Assembly: GCA_052387955.1 (NCBI GenBank)
Contig: JBQTIQ010000008.1
Location: forward strand, 19,223-83,222
Source of the DNA: JBQTIQ01 sp052387955
GTDB taxonomy: Bacteria; Actinomycetota; Acidimicrobiia; Acidimicrobiales; JACDCH01
Reading direction: 5' to 3'
Length of the DNA stretch: 64,000 nucleotides
Shown: piece after piece, positions 46,501 through 54,342 of the stretch
How positions within the stretch are numbered: position 1 is the first letter of the stretch
How the letters are laid out: each line of letters begins with the position of its first letter
Notes under the pieces: model-generated
What the model saw: only the letters and a program-made list of their open reading frames with translations
Database searches by the model: none
What the model was told of the DNA's origin: nothing
Position numbers and translations under genes: made by a program

Positions 46501-46946
46501 TCGGTCCTCAGGAACCACTGCCTCACTTCTCGGTTGAACTGGAGCAGGTACACCACGGCGGCGGCGACCACGAACGACAACAAGAGCAGCGGTGCGTAGA
46601 CCGCGGTGGCCACCATCACCGCGATGAGGGCGATGCGGGCACGGTTGTCGCGACGGAGCAGGGCGAGGCACAGGCCGGTCTCGACCACGGCCGCAGCCAA
46701 CAGGATGTAGGCGCCGGTGCGGACCCGGCCCGGGTTGGTGACCACCTTGGGCTCGATCGGGAGGGGCGGGCCGGCGTCGGGGGACGTCGTCGTGGTGGTC
46801 GACTGGTTGGCCTTCTCGTTCGCCTTGCGGGCGTACTCGTCGGCGTTGAGCAGGCTCGCCAACGCCAGGGCGACCAGGAGGCCAGCTTGGAAGACCACGA
46901 TGGCCACGGCGATCGTGAGGGGCCGGGGGCGCGGGACCGTTGCCAT
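46497..46946 (-). CDS. Unknown membrane protein inside the sel operon
   Basis: 149 residues, not recognised. Helix 1 (LTIAVAIVVFQAGLLVALAL), an extracytoplasmic loop rich in Thr/Pro (about 35-75), then helix 2 (YILLAAAVVETGLCLALL), and helices 3-4 (IALIAVMVATAVYAPLLLLS, FVVAAAVVYLLQ). It ends FNREVRQWFLRTE. It lies between selA and selB and is coupled to selB by GTGA. Nothing in it suggests selenium chemistry; a transport role is only a guess. ATG 46946 chosen because upstream codons are repeat sequence. Confidence 0.75.
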   Translation of the reverse strand: MATVPRPRPLTIAVAIVVFQAGLLVALALASLLNADEYARKANEKANQSTTTTTSPDAGPPLPIEPKVVTNPGRVRTGAYILLAAAVVETGLCLALLRRDNRARIALIAVMVATAVYAPLLLLSFVVAAAVVYLLQFNREVRQWFLRTE

Positions 46947-46970
46947 TGCTCGATCCTGCCAGTGTTCTCC

Positions 46971-47035
46971 GTAGGGCTGCGCCCCACACCCATCGCCGCC
47001 GGGCTCGCTGGCGCTCGCGCCGTCGGTCTGGAGCG
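46971..47035 (+). repeat. GC-rich intergenic repeat, family A
   Basis: GTAGGGCTGCGCCCCACACC, CATCGCCGCCGGGCTCGCTG, GCGCTCGCGCCGTCGG. Nearly identical to 37704. It sits between selA and the membrane gene. Confidence 0.7.
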
Positions 47036-47052
47036 CGGGCTGCGCTCGCACG

Positions 47053-48387
47053 TCAACGAACTATTGAGCCCAGCGAACGGAGGGCGCTGATGAGCGCCTC
47101 GTCGTCGGCCGGGTCCACCGTTCGCAGGTCGAGCACCGTCTGCCCCGCCTCAATCCGGGCCACGACGGGCATAGGGAAAGCCTGGCGCAGGGTCGCGGTG
47201 ACGTCGCCGGCGACGGCGATCCCCGCCGACGGCAACTCGGTGCCGGGCAGCGTGCCTCCGCCGGTCACCGACGCACAGTCGACGACCGCACCCACCCCCG
47301 CCGTCCCCACCACGGCCGCGGCCCGGGCCCGGAGGCCGGCGACCGGGGCGGTGGCCATCCGCCAGAACGCGAGGGCGGCACCGTCGCGTCCGAGATAGGC
47401 CAACGCGACCTGCTGCAGGGCCGCCAGCACCAACCCGCCGGGACGCAGCGCCCGGTACAGGCGGTGACCGGCACAGGCGTCGACGAGATCGGCCCGCCCG
47501 GCCACGATGCCGGCCTGGGGCCCGCCCAGGAGCTTGTCGCCGGAGAACACCACCAGGGCGGCGCCGGCGGCCAAGGTCTGGCGGGCGGCGGGCTCGTGCC
47601 CCAGCCATTCCGGGGGCCCGTCCGGCAGCCACCCACAGGCGGCGTCGAGCAGCCCCGACCCGAGGTCGACGACCAGCGGCGGGCCGACCGTGGCCAGCAC
47701 GCCGACGGCCACCTCTTCGGTGAACCCGCTGATGCGGTAGTTCGAGCGGTGGACCTTGAGCACCACCGCCACGTCGGCGCCAGGGGCGGCGACGGCAGCC
47801 TCGTAGTCGTCTCTCCGGGTGCGGTTGGTGGTGCCCACCTCGACCAGGCGGGCACCGGACTCGGCCATGACGTCGGGGACCCGGAACCCGCCCCCGATCT
47901 CCACCAGCTCGCCCCGGCTCACCACGACGTCGCGGTCCCGGGCCAGGGCGGCCAGCACCAGCAGCACGGCGGCGGCGCCGTTGTTGACCACGAGGGCGGC
48001 TTCGGCGCCGCAGGCCCGGGCCAACAACGTCCCCGCGTGGTCACGACGCGAACCCCGCCGGCCCCCGGCCACGTCGAATTCGAGGTTCGTGTACGCCGCC
48101 GGCACGTGGACGGCGAGGGGCGCCCGGCCCAGGTTGGTGTGCAGCAGCACGCCGGTGGCGTTGACGACGGGCCGGAGCAGGGCGGCGGCGACGGGCGCGG
48201 CCGCGGCCTGGGCCCGGCCCGGGGCACCCGCCGCGATCGCCCGCCGGGCGGCGTCGACCAGCAACGGATGGGGCAAACCGGTGCCGACGATCGACCGGGC
48301 CAGCGCGTCGACCGACGGCGGTCGATCGGGTATCAACGGCGAGAGGGTACTTGTTGGCCCGGCGGTAGTTGCCGGGGCCGATGCCAC
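47053..48387 (-). CDS. selA: L-seryl-tRNA(Sec) selenium transferase
   Basis: 444 residues, PLP-dependent. VNATGVLLHTNLGRAPLAVH, AALVVNNGAAAVLLVLAALA, GELVEIGGGFRVPDVMAESG, GTTNRTRRDDYEAAV, VLKVHRSNYRISGFTEEV, and the PLP Lys in VVFSGDKLLGGPQAGI. It converts Ser-tRNA(Sec) to Sec-tRNA(Sec) with selenophosphate. GTG start. With selB it shows the organism decodes UGA as selenocysteine; selC and selD are not in the window. Confidence 0.95.
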   Translation of the reverse strand: MASAPATTAGPTSTLSPLIPDRPPSVDALARSIVGTGLPHPLLVDAARRAIAAGAPGRAQAAAAPVAAALLRPVVNATGVLLHTNLGRAPLAVHVPAAYTNLEFDVAGGRRGSRRDHAGTLLARACGAEAALVVNNGAAAVLLVLAALARDRDVVVSRGELVEIGGGFRVPDVMAESGARLVEVGTTNRTRRDDYEAAVAAPGADVAVVLKVHRSNYRISGFTEEVAVGVLATVGPPLVVDLGSGLLDAACGWLPDGPPEWLGHEPAARQTLAAGAALVVFSGDKLLGGPQAGIVAGRADLVDACAGHRLYRALRPGGLVLAALQQVALAYLGRDGAALAFWRMATAPVAGLRARAAAVVGTAGVGAVVDCASVTGGGTLPGTELPSAGIAVAGDVTATLRQAFPMPVVARIEAGQTVLDLRTVDPADDEALISALRSLGSIVR

Positions 48388-48458
48388 GATAGGAACATCA
48401 TGTGCTGATGTTGGCGGCGATGGTGTCGAGCTTCTCCACGCATGGGAACGTGTAGGCC

Positions 48459-50606
48459 GTGGTTCGCAAAGGTTCGCGGTTCATTGCTGCCTTTCTGGTG
48501 ATCTCGGTCCTGACCCCGATCGTCTGCGTCGCGGTGGCCCTGGGCACCTTGATCTTGTTGCCGTTGCCGGCGACCCTGCCGACGCCCAAGGCGGGCATCG
48601 AGAAGCAGATCAGCCGCATCCTCGACGCCACCGGGGCCGAGTTGGCCACCGTGCGCCAGTTCGAGACCAACATCAAGGTCGAGCAGTCGGAGATCCCCCA
48701 AGTCCTGAAGGACGCAGTCGTCTCCTCCGAGGACAAGGACTTCTACTCCCACGGCGGCATCGACTTCAGCGGCACGGTGAGGGCCCTGTGGGCCGACATC
48801 CGCAACCGGGCCATCGTCGAGGGCGGCTCGACGATCACCCAGCAGTACGTGAAGCAGGCCTTCACCGGCGGCGAGCGGTCGCTGGCCCGCAAGATCCGCG
48901 AGGCCATCCTCGCCAACCAGCTCGACAACCAGGTCGACAAGGACACCATCCTGTACCGCTACCTGTCGATCTCCTACTTCGGGGCCGGCGCCTACGGGGT
49001 CGGCGCTGCCGCCCAGACGTACTTCCGCAAGCCGGTGGCCCAGCTCAGTGCCTCGGAAGCCGCCCTGCTGGCCAGCGTCCTGCCCGCCCCCACCCGCTAT
49101 GACCCCAGGACCAACCCCAGCGAGGCCGAGGCCCGCCGGTTCCGGGTCCTGGGGCAGATGCGCGAGCAGGGCCGTCTCGACGCCGCCACCTACGAGGAGG
49201 CCATCTCCCAGCGCCTCTGGCTGGTCGCCGAGGGCGAGCCTCCCCCGGGCACGACCCTGGTGTACCCGCCCGAGGAGCAGCAGAGCGTGCAGCCGTGGTT
49301 CACCGACTACGTGGTCGAGTACCTCAGGAACAACCTGCCCGACTGCGACGGGACCACCTGCGAGGTGTTCGACCGGGGTGGGCTCACGATCCGCACCACC
49401 CTCGACCCCCACATGCAGGCCGAAGCCGAGGCGGCGGTGGCCGAGTCGATGGGCGAGAACGACCTCCGGCTCCAGATGGGCCTGGCCTCGGTCGAGCCCA
49501 GCACCGGCTACGTGCGGGCCATGGTCGGCGGACGCGACTACAGCTTCCTGCAGGTCAACACGGCCCGGGCGGGCCGCCAGCCCGGCTCCGCGTACAAGCC
49601 GTTCGTGCTCGCCGCCGCCCTGGAGCAGGGGATCGGCCCGGAGAAGGCGTACTCGGGATCGCCCTGTCAGCTGCCCAACGGCGACGTGATCCGCAACTAC
49701 GGCGGCGCCAGCTACGGCAGCCTCTCGCTGCGCCAGGGCACGTGGAACTCGGTGAACGCGGTCTACTGCCGGCTCATCCTCGACGTTGGCGTCGAGAAGA
49801 CCATGGAGATGGCGACGCGACTCGGCGTCCCCCAGCCCGCCTATGACCCGTCGGTGTTCGGGGCCAGCATCTCCCTCGGTGTCACCAACGCCTCGCCGCT
49901 CAACATGGCCTCGGCCTTCGGCGTCTTCGCCAACCACGGCCGGCGGGCCGAGCCGGTCCCGGTGATCGAGGTCACCGACATCGACGGCAACGTGATCCTC
50001 GACAACAACCGGGCCGCCGAGCGGGCCGAAGAGGTGCTCCCGCCGATCGTGGCCGACAACGTCACCGACATCCTCACCGGTGTGATCGAGAGTGGCACCG
50101 CCCGGGGCAAGGGGCTGGCGCGGCCGGCGGCGGGCAAGACCGGCACCGCCGAGGACGCGGCCAACGCCTGGTTCGTTGGGTACACGCCGGCGCTGTCGAC
50201 CGCGGTGTGGATCGGCTACTACGACTGCGGCGCCAGTGACGCCAACCGCGACTGCGGCCTCCGGGGGATCAACGGCATCCGGGAGATGACCGGCGGGGCG
50301 CTGCCGGCGGCGACGTGGCAGCGCTACATGAGGGCGGCCCTGGCCGACATCCCCGCCACCGAGTTCTCCGAGCCGGTGCCGATCAAGGACTACGCCGACG
50401 CCGCCCTGCGGGCGCTGCGGGGCGGGTTCGACCCCGGCCCGCCGGTCCCGCCGATCTCGGTCCCGCCCGACAGCGACTTCCTGCTCGACCTACCCCCGCC
50501 GACTGCCCTTCCGCCCACCACGCCCCCACCGACGACGTCGAGCACCTCGACCACTCGGCCCCTGGCCCCCTCCACCACCGTCCCCGGCTTGCTCGGCCTG
50601 AACTGA
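48459..50606 (+). CDS. Class A penicillin-binding protein
   Basis: 715 residues, bifunctional. N-terminal membrane anchor (FIAAFLVISVLTPIVCVAVA). Glycosyltransferase domain: SSEDKDFYSHGGIDFSGTVR (catalytic Glu), GGSTITQQYVKQ, ARKIREAILANQLD, YFGAGAYGVGAAAQTYF. Transpeptidase domain: S-x-x-K in QPGSAYKPF, S-x-N in TWNSVNAVY and KTG in AAGKTGTAED. A Pro/Thr-rich tail ends it. It builds and cross-links peptidoglycan. GTG at 48459. Mycobacterial ponA2 also lies near whiB4 and two GET3-like ATPases. Confidence 0.93.
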   Translation: MVRKGSRFIAAFLVISVLTPIVCVAVALGTLILLPLPATLPTPKAGIEKQISRILDATGAELATVRQFETNIKVEQSEIPQVLKDAVVSSEDKDFYSHGGIDFSGTVRALWADIRNRAIVEGGSTITQQYVKQAFTGGERSLARKIREAILANQLDNQVDKDTILYRYLSISYFGAGAYGVGAAAQTYFRKPVAQLSASEAALLASVLPAPTRYDPRTNPSEAEARRFRVLGQMREQGRLDAATYEEAISQRLWLVAEGEPPPGTTLVYPPEEQQSVQPWFTDYVVEYLRNNLPDCDGTTCEVFDRGGLTIRTTLDPHMQAEAEAAVAESMGENDLRLQMGLASVEPSTGYVRAMVGGRDYSFLQVNTARAGRQPGSAYKPFVLAAALEQGIGPEKAYSGSPCQLPNGDVIRNYGGASYGSLSLRQGTWNSVNAVYCRLILDVGVEKTMEMATRLGVPQPAYDPSVFGASISLGVTNASPLNMASAFGVFANHGRRAEPVPVIEVTDIDGNVILDNNRAAERAEEVLPPIVADNVTDILTGVIESGTARGKGLARPAAGKTGTAEDAANAWFVGYTPALSTAVWIGYYDCGASDANRDCGLRGINGIREMTGGALPAATWQRYMRAALADIPATEFSEPVPIKDYADAALRALRGGFDPGPPVPPISVPPDSDFLLDLPPPTALPPTTPPPTTSSTSTTRPLAPSTTVPGLLGLN

Positions 50607-50624
50607 GAGTTCCGCCCTCGGCCC

Positions 50625-51947
50625 TCAGCCTGTGGGGATCGGCTGGGTTGGCAGGCCGTTGGGACAGTCGACCACGACCCCACACGCCGAGCGGACCAGG
50701 GGGGCGAACCACACGGTCTCGGCCTGGAACCCGGCCGGGGCGTAGGACCGTGACGCCACCGCGACCACGTTGCCCTCGGTGTCGAGCAGCGGGCCGCCCT
50801 GGAACTGGAGCCCGGTGGCGGCGTCGTGCTGGATGCCGTCGGCCGACACGTCGGCTACGAAGCCCTGGGTGATGGAGGCGCCGGTAGAGCCCAGGCCCGA
50901 CAGGGCGTAGAGGCGGTCACCGAGGCGGGGCGAGGCGTCGGCGAACTTCAACGGCGTCAGGTTCGGCCGGTCGATGCTGAGCAGGGCCATGTCCTTCTCC
51001 GCGCTGAACCCGTAGAGCGTGGCCGGGAACTCCTCGAGGCCCTTGCGCAGGATCACGCCCGGCGCCGGTGAACGGGTGGCGGCCTCGACCGCGCTGAACG
51101 AGGTGAGCAGGAACGACTGGGCGCTGTCGGCGAAGATCACGAAGGCGGAGCCGACCAACGGGGCCCCGTCGGAGTTCACCGAGGACACGAACCACACCGA
51201 GGGCTGGACCCGTTCGAGCAGGGCGGTGAGCGTGGTGCCCGTGGCGGCCAGGCGTTGGAGCTCGCCGAGTTGCTCGCGGATCTCGTTCTTGGTCTGATCG
51301 CCCTCTTCCTGGATGATCTTCTTGGCCGCGTCGAGCTGCTCGGTGAAACCACCGACGAAGGAGTCGATCTTGTTGGTCGTCGCCGCCTGGCGCGACTCGT
51401 AGTAGGCGTAGAGCACGGCCCCGGTGAAGGCGGCGGCGATGCCCATGCAGAACAGGAAGCCGGCGAGGCCCAGCATGCTCTTGGGCATGGCCGTGCGGAT
51501 GTTCGACCGGGCCGGTGGACCGCCCGAGCGCCCGTCGGCCGGGGAAGGCCCGGGCGACGGCACCGGACCGGCGGGGCCGGCCGGGCGTGGGGTCTCGGGG
51601 ACGCGCCGAGGGGCGCCGACGCCATCGTCGGCCACCGGCGCGGTCCGGGGCGGGCGGGGCTCGCCGCGGCCCACCCCGGCGCCGGTCGGCCGGAAGTCGC
51701 CGGGATCGCGTCCGATGCCACCGTCGGGCCGCGGCGCACCCGGGCCGGGCCGAGGAGCCGGGTTGGCGGAGGTGGGCTCACCGGCCGGTCGGGGGCGTAC
51801 ACCCCGACGAGGGGCGGCGCTGTCGCCGCCGCCCGGCCGGAGGCGCGGCGCGGCCTGCTCGGGGCGCGGTTCGCCCGCCGGTCGCGACGCTCCGCTGTTG
51901 CCCGGCGCCGACGACGCCCTGGTCGGTCCCGGTCCGTCAGGCCCCAT
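50625..51947 (-). CDS. Membrane-anchored trypsin-like (MarP/HtrA-type fold) protein with lost catalytic triad
   Basis: About 440 residues. A long Pro/Arg/Gly-rich cytoplasmic part (1-150), one membrane helix (MLGLAGFLFCMGIAAAFTGA), a short coiled coil (AKKIIQEEGDQTKNEIREQL), then a chymotrypsin-fold domain: PSVWFVSS, SAFVIF, FLLTSFSAVEAAT, EKDMALLSIDR and LQFQGGPLLDTEGNVVAVAS. The site of the catalytic His reads SFS and the site of the Ser reads FQGG instead of NSGG; the Asp (KDMALL) remains. So it should be a pseudo-protease. ATG 51947; a second frame start at 52001 is possible. Confidence 0.8.
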   Translation of the reverse strand: MGPDGPGPTRASSAPGNSGASRPAGEPRPEQAAPRLRPGGGDSAAPRRGVRPRPAGEPTSANPAPRPGPGAPRPDGGIGRDPGDFRPTGAGVGRGEPRPPRTAPVADDGVGAPRRVPETPRPAGPAGPVPSPGPSPADGRSGGPPARSNIRTAMPKSMLGLAGFLFCMGIAAAFTGAVLYAYYESRQAATTNKIDSFVGGFTEQLDAAKKIIQEEGDQTKNEIREQLGELQRLAATGTTLTALLERVQPSVWFVSSVNSDGAPLVGSAFVIFADSAQSFLLTSFSAVEAATRSPAPGVILRKGLEEFPATLYGFSAEKDMALLSIDRPNLTPLKFADASPRLGDRLYALSGLGSTGASITQGFVADVSADGIQHDAATGLQFQGGPLLDTEGNVVAVASRSYAPAGFQAETVWFAPLVRSACGVVVDCPNGLPTQPIPTG

Positions 51948-52027
51948 CAGTGAGACGGTAGCCCGGCGGTAGGCTTCCCTATGATTCACGGTGCCCCCCA
52001 CGTCGCCTCGAACGCGAGGGGCCCGGT

Positions 52028-52498
52028 GTGACCGGGGTCCTCGCGGTCCTCTTCCTCCTGGTCCCGATCGCCGAGCTGGCGGTCATCGTCACCGTGGCCG
52101 GGCAAGTGGGCGTGATCGAGACGCTCGGCTTGTTGGTGCTCGTCAGCGTCGCCGGTGCCTGGCTGGTGAAGCGGGAGGGCCTCGGGGTCATGCGCCGGCT
52201 GTCGGAGACCATCGGCCGCGGCGAGATTCCCCATCGGGAGCTCGTCGACGGGTTCCTGGTCCTGCTGGCGGGCGTGTTCTTCCTCACCCCGGGCTTCCTC
52301 ACCGACCTTGTCGCCATCCTCCTGCTCCTGCCCCCGGTGCGGGCCGCCGTGCGCGCTCCGGTCACCGGTGCCCTGCGCCGGCGGGTACCACTGGGCTTCG
52401 GCCGGGGGCACGGCCGGCCGGGCACGGGCCAGGCCTACGACGTGGACGGGCGCGACGCCACTGCCCGCAGGCCCGACCGTCCCGGGCTGGGGAAGTAG
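52028..52498 (+). CDS. fxsA: FxsA family cytoplasmic membrane protein
   Basis: 156 residues. LAVLFLLVPIAELAVIVTVA, ETLGLLVLVSVAGAWLVKRE, LVDGFLVLLAGVFFLTPGFL and TDLVAILLLLPPVR are the four conserved helical segments of FxsA. In E. coli it relieves phage T7 exclusion by F; the normal role is unknown. GTG 52028. The next gene starts directly at its stop. Confidence 0.9.
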   Translation: MTGVLAVLFLLVPIAELAVIVTVAGQVGVIETLGLLVLVSVAGAWLVKREGLGVMRRLSETIGRGEIPHRELVDGFLVLLAGVFFLTPGFLTDLVAILLLLPPVRAAVRAPVTGALRRRVPLGFGRGHGRPGTGQAYDVDGRDATARRPDRPGLGK

Positions 52499-53353
52499 AT
52501 GCCGGAGGGAGCAGGGGCCGAGGCCCGACCGCTGGTGCCCGGGGTGGCCTCGGCGTTGACCCCGCTGGTGCGGCGCGTCCTGGCCCCCAATCCCGGCGTC
52601 ATGACCGGGCCCGGCACCAACACGTACCTGGTCGGCATCGACGAGGTGGCGGTCATCGATCCCGCCGTCGACGACGACGCCCACCTCGACGCCATCGTCG
52701 GCTGCGGAGGCGACCGCATCCGATGGGTGCTGTGCACCCACACCCACCCCGATCACTGGCCTGGGGCCAACCGCCTGGCCGAGCGCACCGGGGCCGAGGT
52801 GCTGGCGTTCGTCGGGACCGACGGGCTCGAGGTGCACCGCCCCATCGGTGACGGGGACCGGGTCGAAGCCACCGAGTTCCGTCTCACCGCGGTGCACACT
52901 CCCGGTCACGCTTCCGATCACCTGTGCTTCCTCCTGGAAGAGGAGCGGCTGCTGTTCTCCGGCGACCACATCATGGAGGGGTCGACGGTCGTGGTCGCGC
53001 CGCCCGACGGCGACATGTCCGACTACCTCGCTTCCCTGGCCCGGTTGCAGTCGATCCGTCCCCGGCTGCGGTCGATCGCCCCTGGCCATGGCCATCTCAT
53101 CGGTGACCCGGCCGCGGTCATCGACGGCTACATCGGCCACCGGCTCGAGCGAGAACGCCTGGTGCTGGACGCCCTCTCCGACGGTCTCGGTACCATCCCG
53201 GCCCTGGTGGAACGCATCTATCCGGGCCTCGCTCCCACCCTGGTCCTGGTGGCGGGCCTTACCGTGTTCGCCCACCTGCGCAAGCTCGTCACCGACGGCA
53301 AGGTCGTCACCGACGACCGCGACGATGCCGCCGGCGAGTGGGCCCTGGCCTGA
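52499..53353 (+). CDS. MBL-fold metallo-hydrolase (LACTB2-like)
   Basis: 284 residues. VLAPNPGVMTGPGTNTYLVG, THTHPDHWPGANRL (HxHxDH), VHTPGHASDHLCFLLEEE, LLFSGDHIMEGSTVVV and SIAPGHGHLI give all metal ligands, and a C-terminal winged-helix-like part (TIPALVERIYPGL) follows as in LACTB2/Rv3677c-like enzymes. ATG follows the fxsA TAG with no gap. Its 3' end overlaps the PAP2 gene by 136 bases. Substrate unknown; RNA or a thioester is possible. Confidence 0.88.
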   Translation: MPEGAGAEARPLVPGVASALTPLVRRVLAPNPGVMTGPGTNTYLVGIDEVAVIDPAVDDDAHLDAIVGCGGDRIRWVLCTHTHPDHWPGANRLAERTGAEVLAFVGTDGLEVHRPIGDGDRVEATEFRLTAVHTPGHASDHLCFLLEEERLLFSGDHIMEGSTVVVAPPDGDMSDYLASLARLQSIRPRLRSIAPGHGHLIGDPAAVIDGYIGHRLERERLVLDALSDGLGTIPALVERIYPGLAPTLVLVAGLTVFAHLRKLVTDGKVVTDDRDDAAGEWALA

Positions 53354-54342
53354 CCCGGGACCGTCGGGCCGGGCCCGGTGCCGCCGGCCGATGACCCGCC
53401 GGTGGCCCGTCGGCGTTCCCACCAGGCGAAGGCACGGTCGACCGCCACCGCGAAGAGGGCGCCGGCGATGAGGTCCGATACGTAGTGCTCGCCGGTGGCC
53501 ACCAGGGTGAGGCTCATCAACAGCGGGTAGGTGACGAGCAGCGGCCTCGCCCATCGGGGGGCGCTGGGCCACAGGACCAGCGCCACCAGCACCGCGTAGC
53601 CGACGTGCAGCGACGGCACCGCGGCAACCGGGTTGGTGGCGACACGGCCGTGGACGATCACGGCGCGGACCGGTTCCAGGTGGAGGATCTCGTCGAAGCC
53701 GGCCCCGACGGTACGGCGGACCGGGTCGATCAGGCCCAGCCGGGCTGCCATCCACGGGGGCGCCGCAGGAAAGGCGACGAAGGTGGCCACGGCCGCGAAG
53801 TTCAAGGTCACGAACCGTTTTGCATAGCGCAGGAAGCGGGGCCGGGACCGCACCCAGAGGACTGCGGCCAGCACGAACGACACCAGGAAATGAGACACAT
53901 AGGTCACGTCGAATACGGCGTCGTACCAGTACGGGCCACCGCCCACCAGACGGTCCTGGAGCCAGACGGTGGGGACCTGGCCGAAGAACAGCCACCGGTC
54001 GACTTCGAGTTGGGGGAGATAGTGGACCGTCGGGTTTATCTCGTTGGCGATCCCCCGGGAGAGGTCGTAGACCACCAGCACGGCCGCGAAGGGTGCCCAG
54101 TCGAGCACCAGTTGCAGCACCTGTCGCCACGACCGTCCGATCGACGCGGCCGCCATCCCGCCCGCCACCCACGGGATCACCAGGACCTTGTCGAAGGGTA
54201 TGCCCCGGGCCAGGCAGTAGGTGACGAACACCACCAGGTAGCCGCCCAGGGCGGCCCGACGGGCCCACATCCACCGGTCCGTTTCCCCGGCGGGCCCATC
54301 GACGGCATACGTCGCCGACGTCGCGTCCGATCGCGGGGTCAA
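53218..54342 (-). CDS. PAP2-superfamily membrane phosphatase/transferase (inositol phosphorylceramide synthase-like)
   Basis: About 374 residues with six or more membrane helices. The PAP2 motifs are VAAVPSLHVGYAVLVAL (SLHxxY) and ATGEHYVSDLIAGALF (H-x3-D), and HYLPQLEVDRWLFFGQVPTV is the IPC-synthase-like upstream motif. It probably moves a phospho-alcohol head group between lipids or removes phosphate. The TTG start at 54342 overlaps the stop of the mannosyltransferase (TTGA), so both are one unit. The last about 45 codons overlap the convergent hydrolase gene and look unconserved. Confidence 0.8.
   Translation of the reverse strand: MTPRSDATSATYAVDGPAGETDRWMWARRAALGGYLVVFVTYCLARGIPFDKVLVIPWVAGGMAAASIGRSWRQVLQLVLDWAPFAAVLVVYDLSRGIANEINPTVHYLPQLEVDRWLFFGQVPTVWLQDRLVGGGPYWYDAVFDVTYVSHFLVSFVLAAVLWVRSRPRFLRYAKRFVTLNFAAVATFVAFPAAPPWMAARLGLIDPVRRTVGAGFDEILHLEPVRAVIVHGRVATNPVAAVPSLHVGYAVLVALVLWPSAPRWARPLLVTYPLLMSLTLVATGEHYVSDLIAGALFAVAVDRAFAWWERRRATGGSSAGGTGPGPTVPGQARAHSPAASSRSSVTTLPSVTSLRRWANTVRPATRTRVGARPG

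Noticed and set aside
46497..46946. Selenoprotein with in-frame TGA beside selA/selB
   Set aside because: The gene is a plain membrane protein; no TGA with continuing homology was found here or in the neighbouring genes.
46501..46989. N-terminal extension of SelB
   Set aside because: It reads Pro/Arg-rich text antisense-like to the membrane gene frame; GTG 46500 gives the standard SelB start before the P-loop.
46947..48458. tRNA-Sec (selC) next to selA or selB
   Set aside because: No class II-like tRNA with anticodon TCA was found on either strand near the sel genes.
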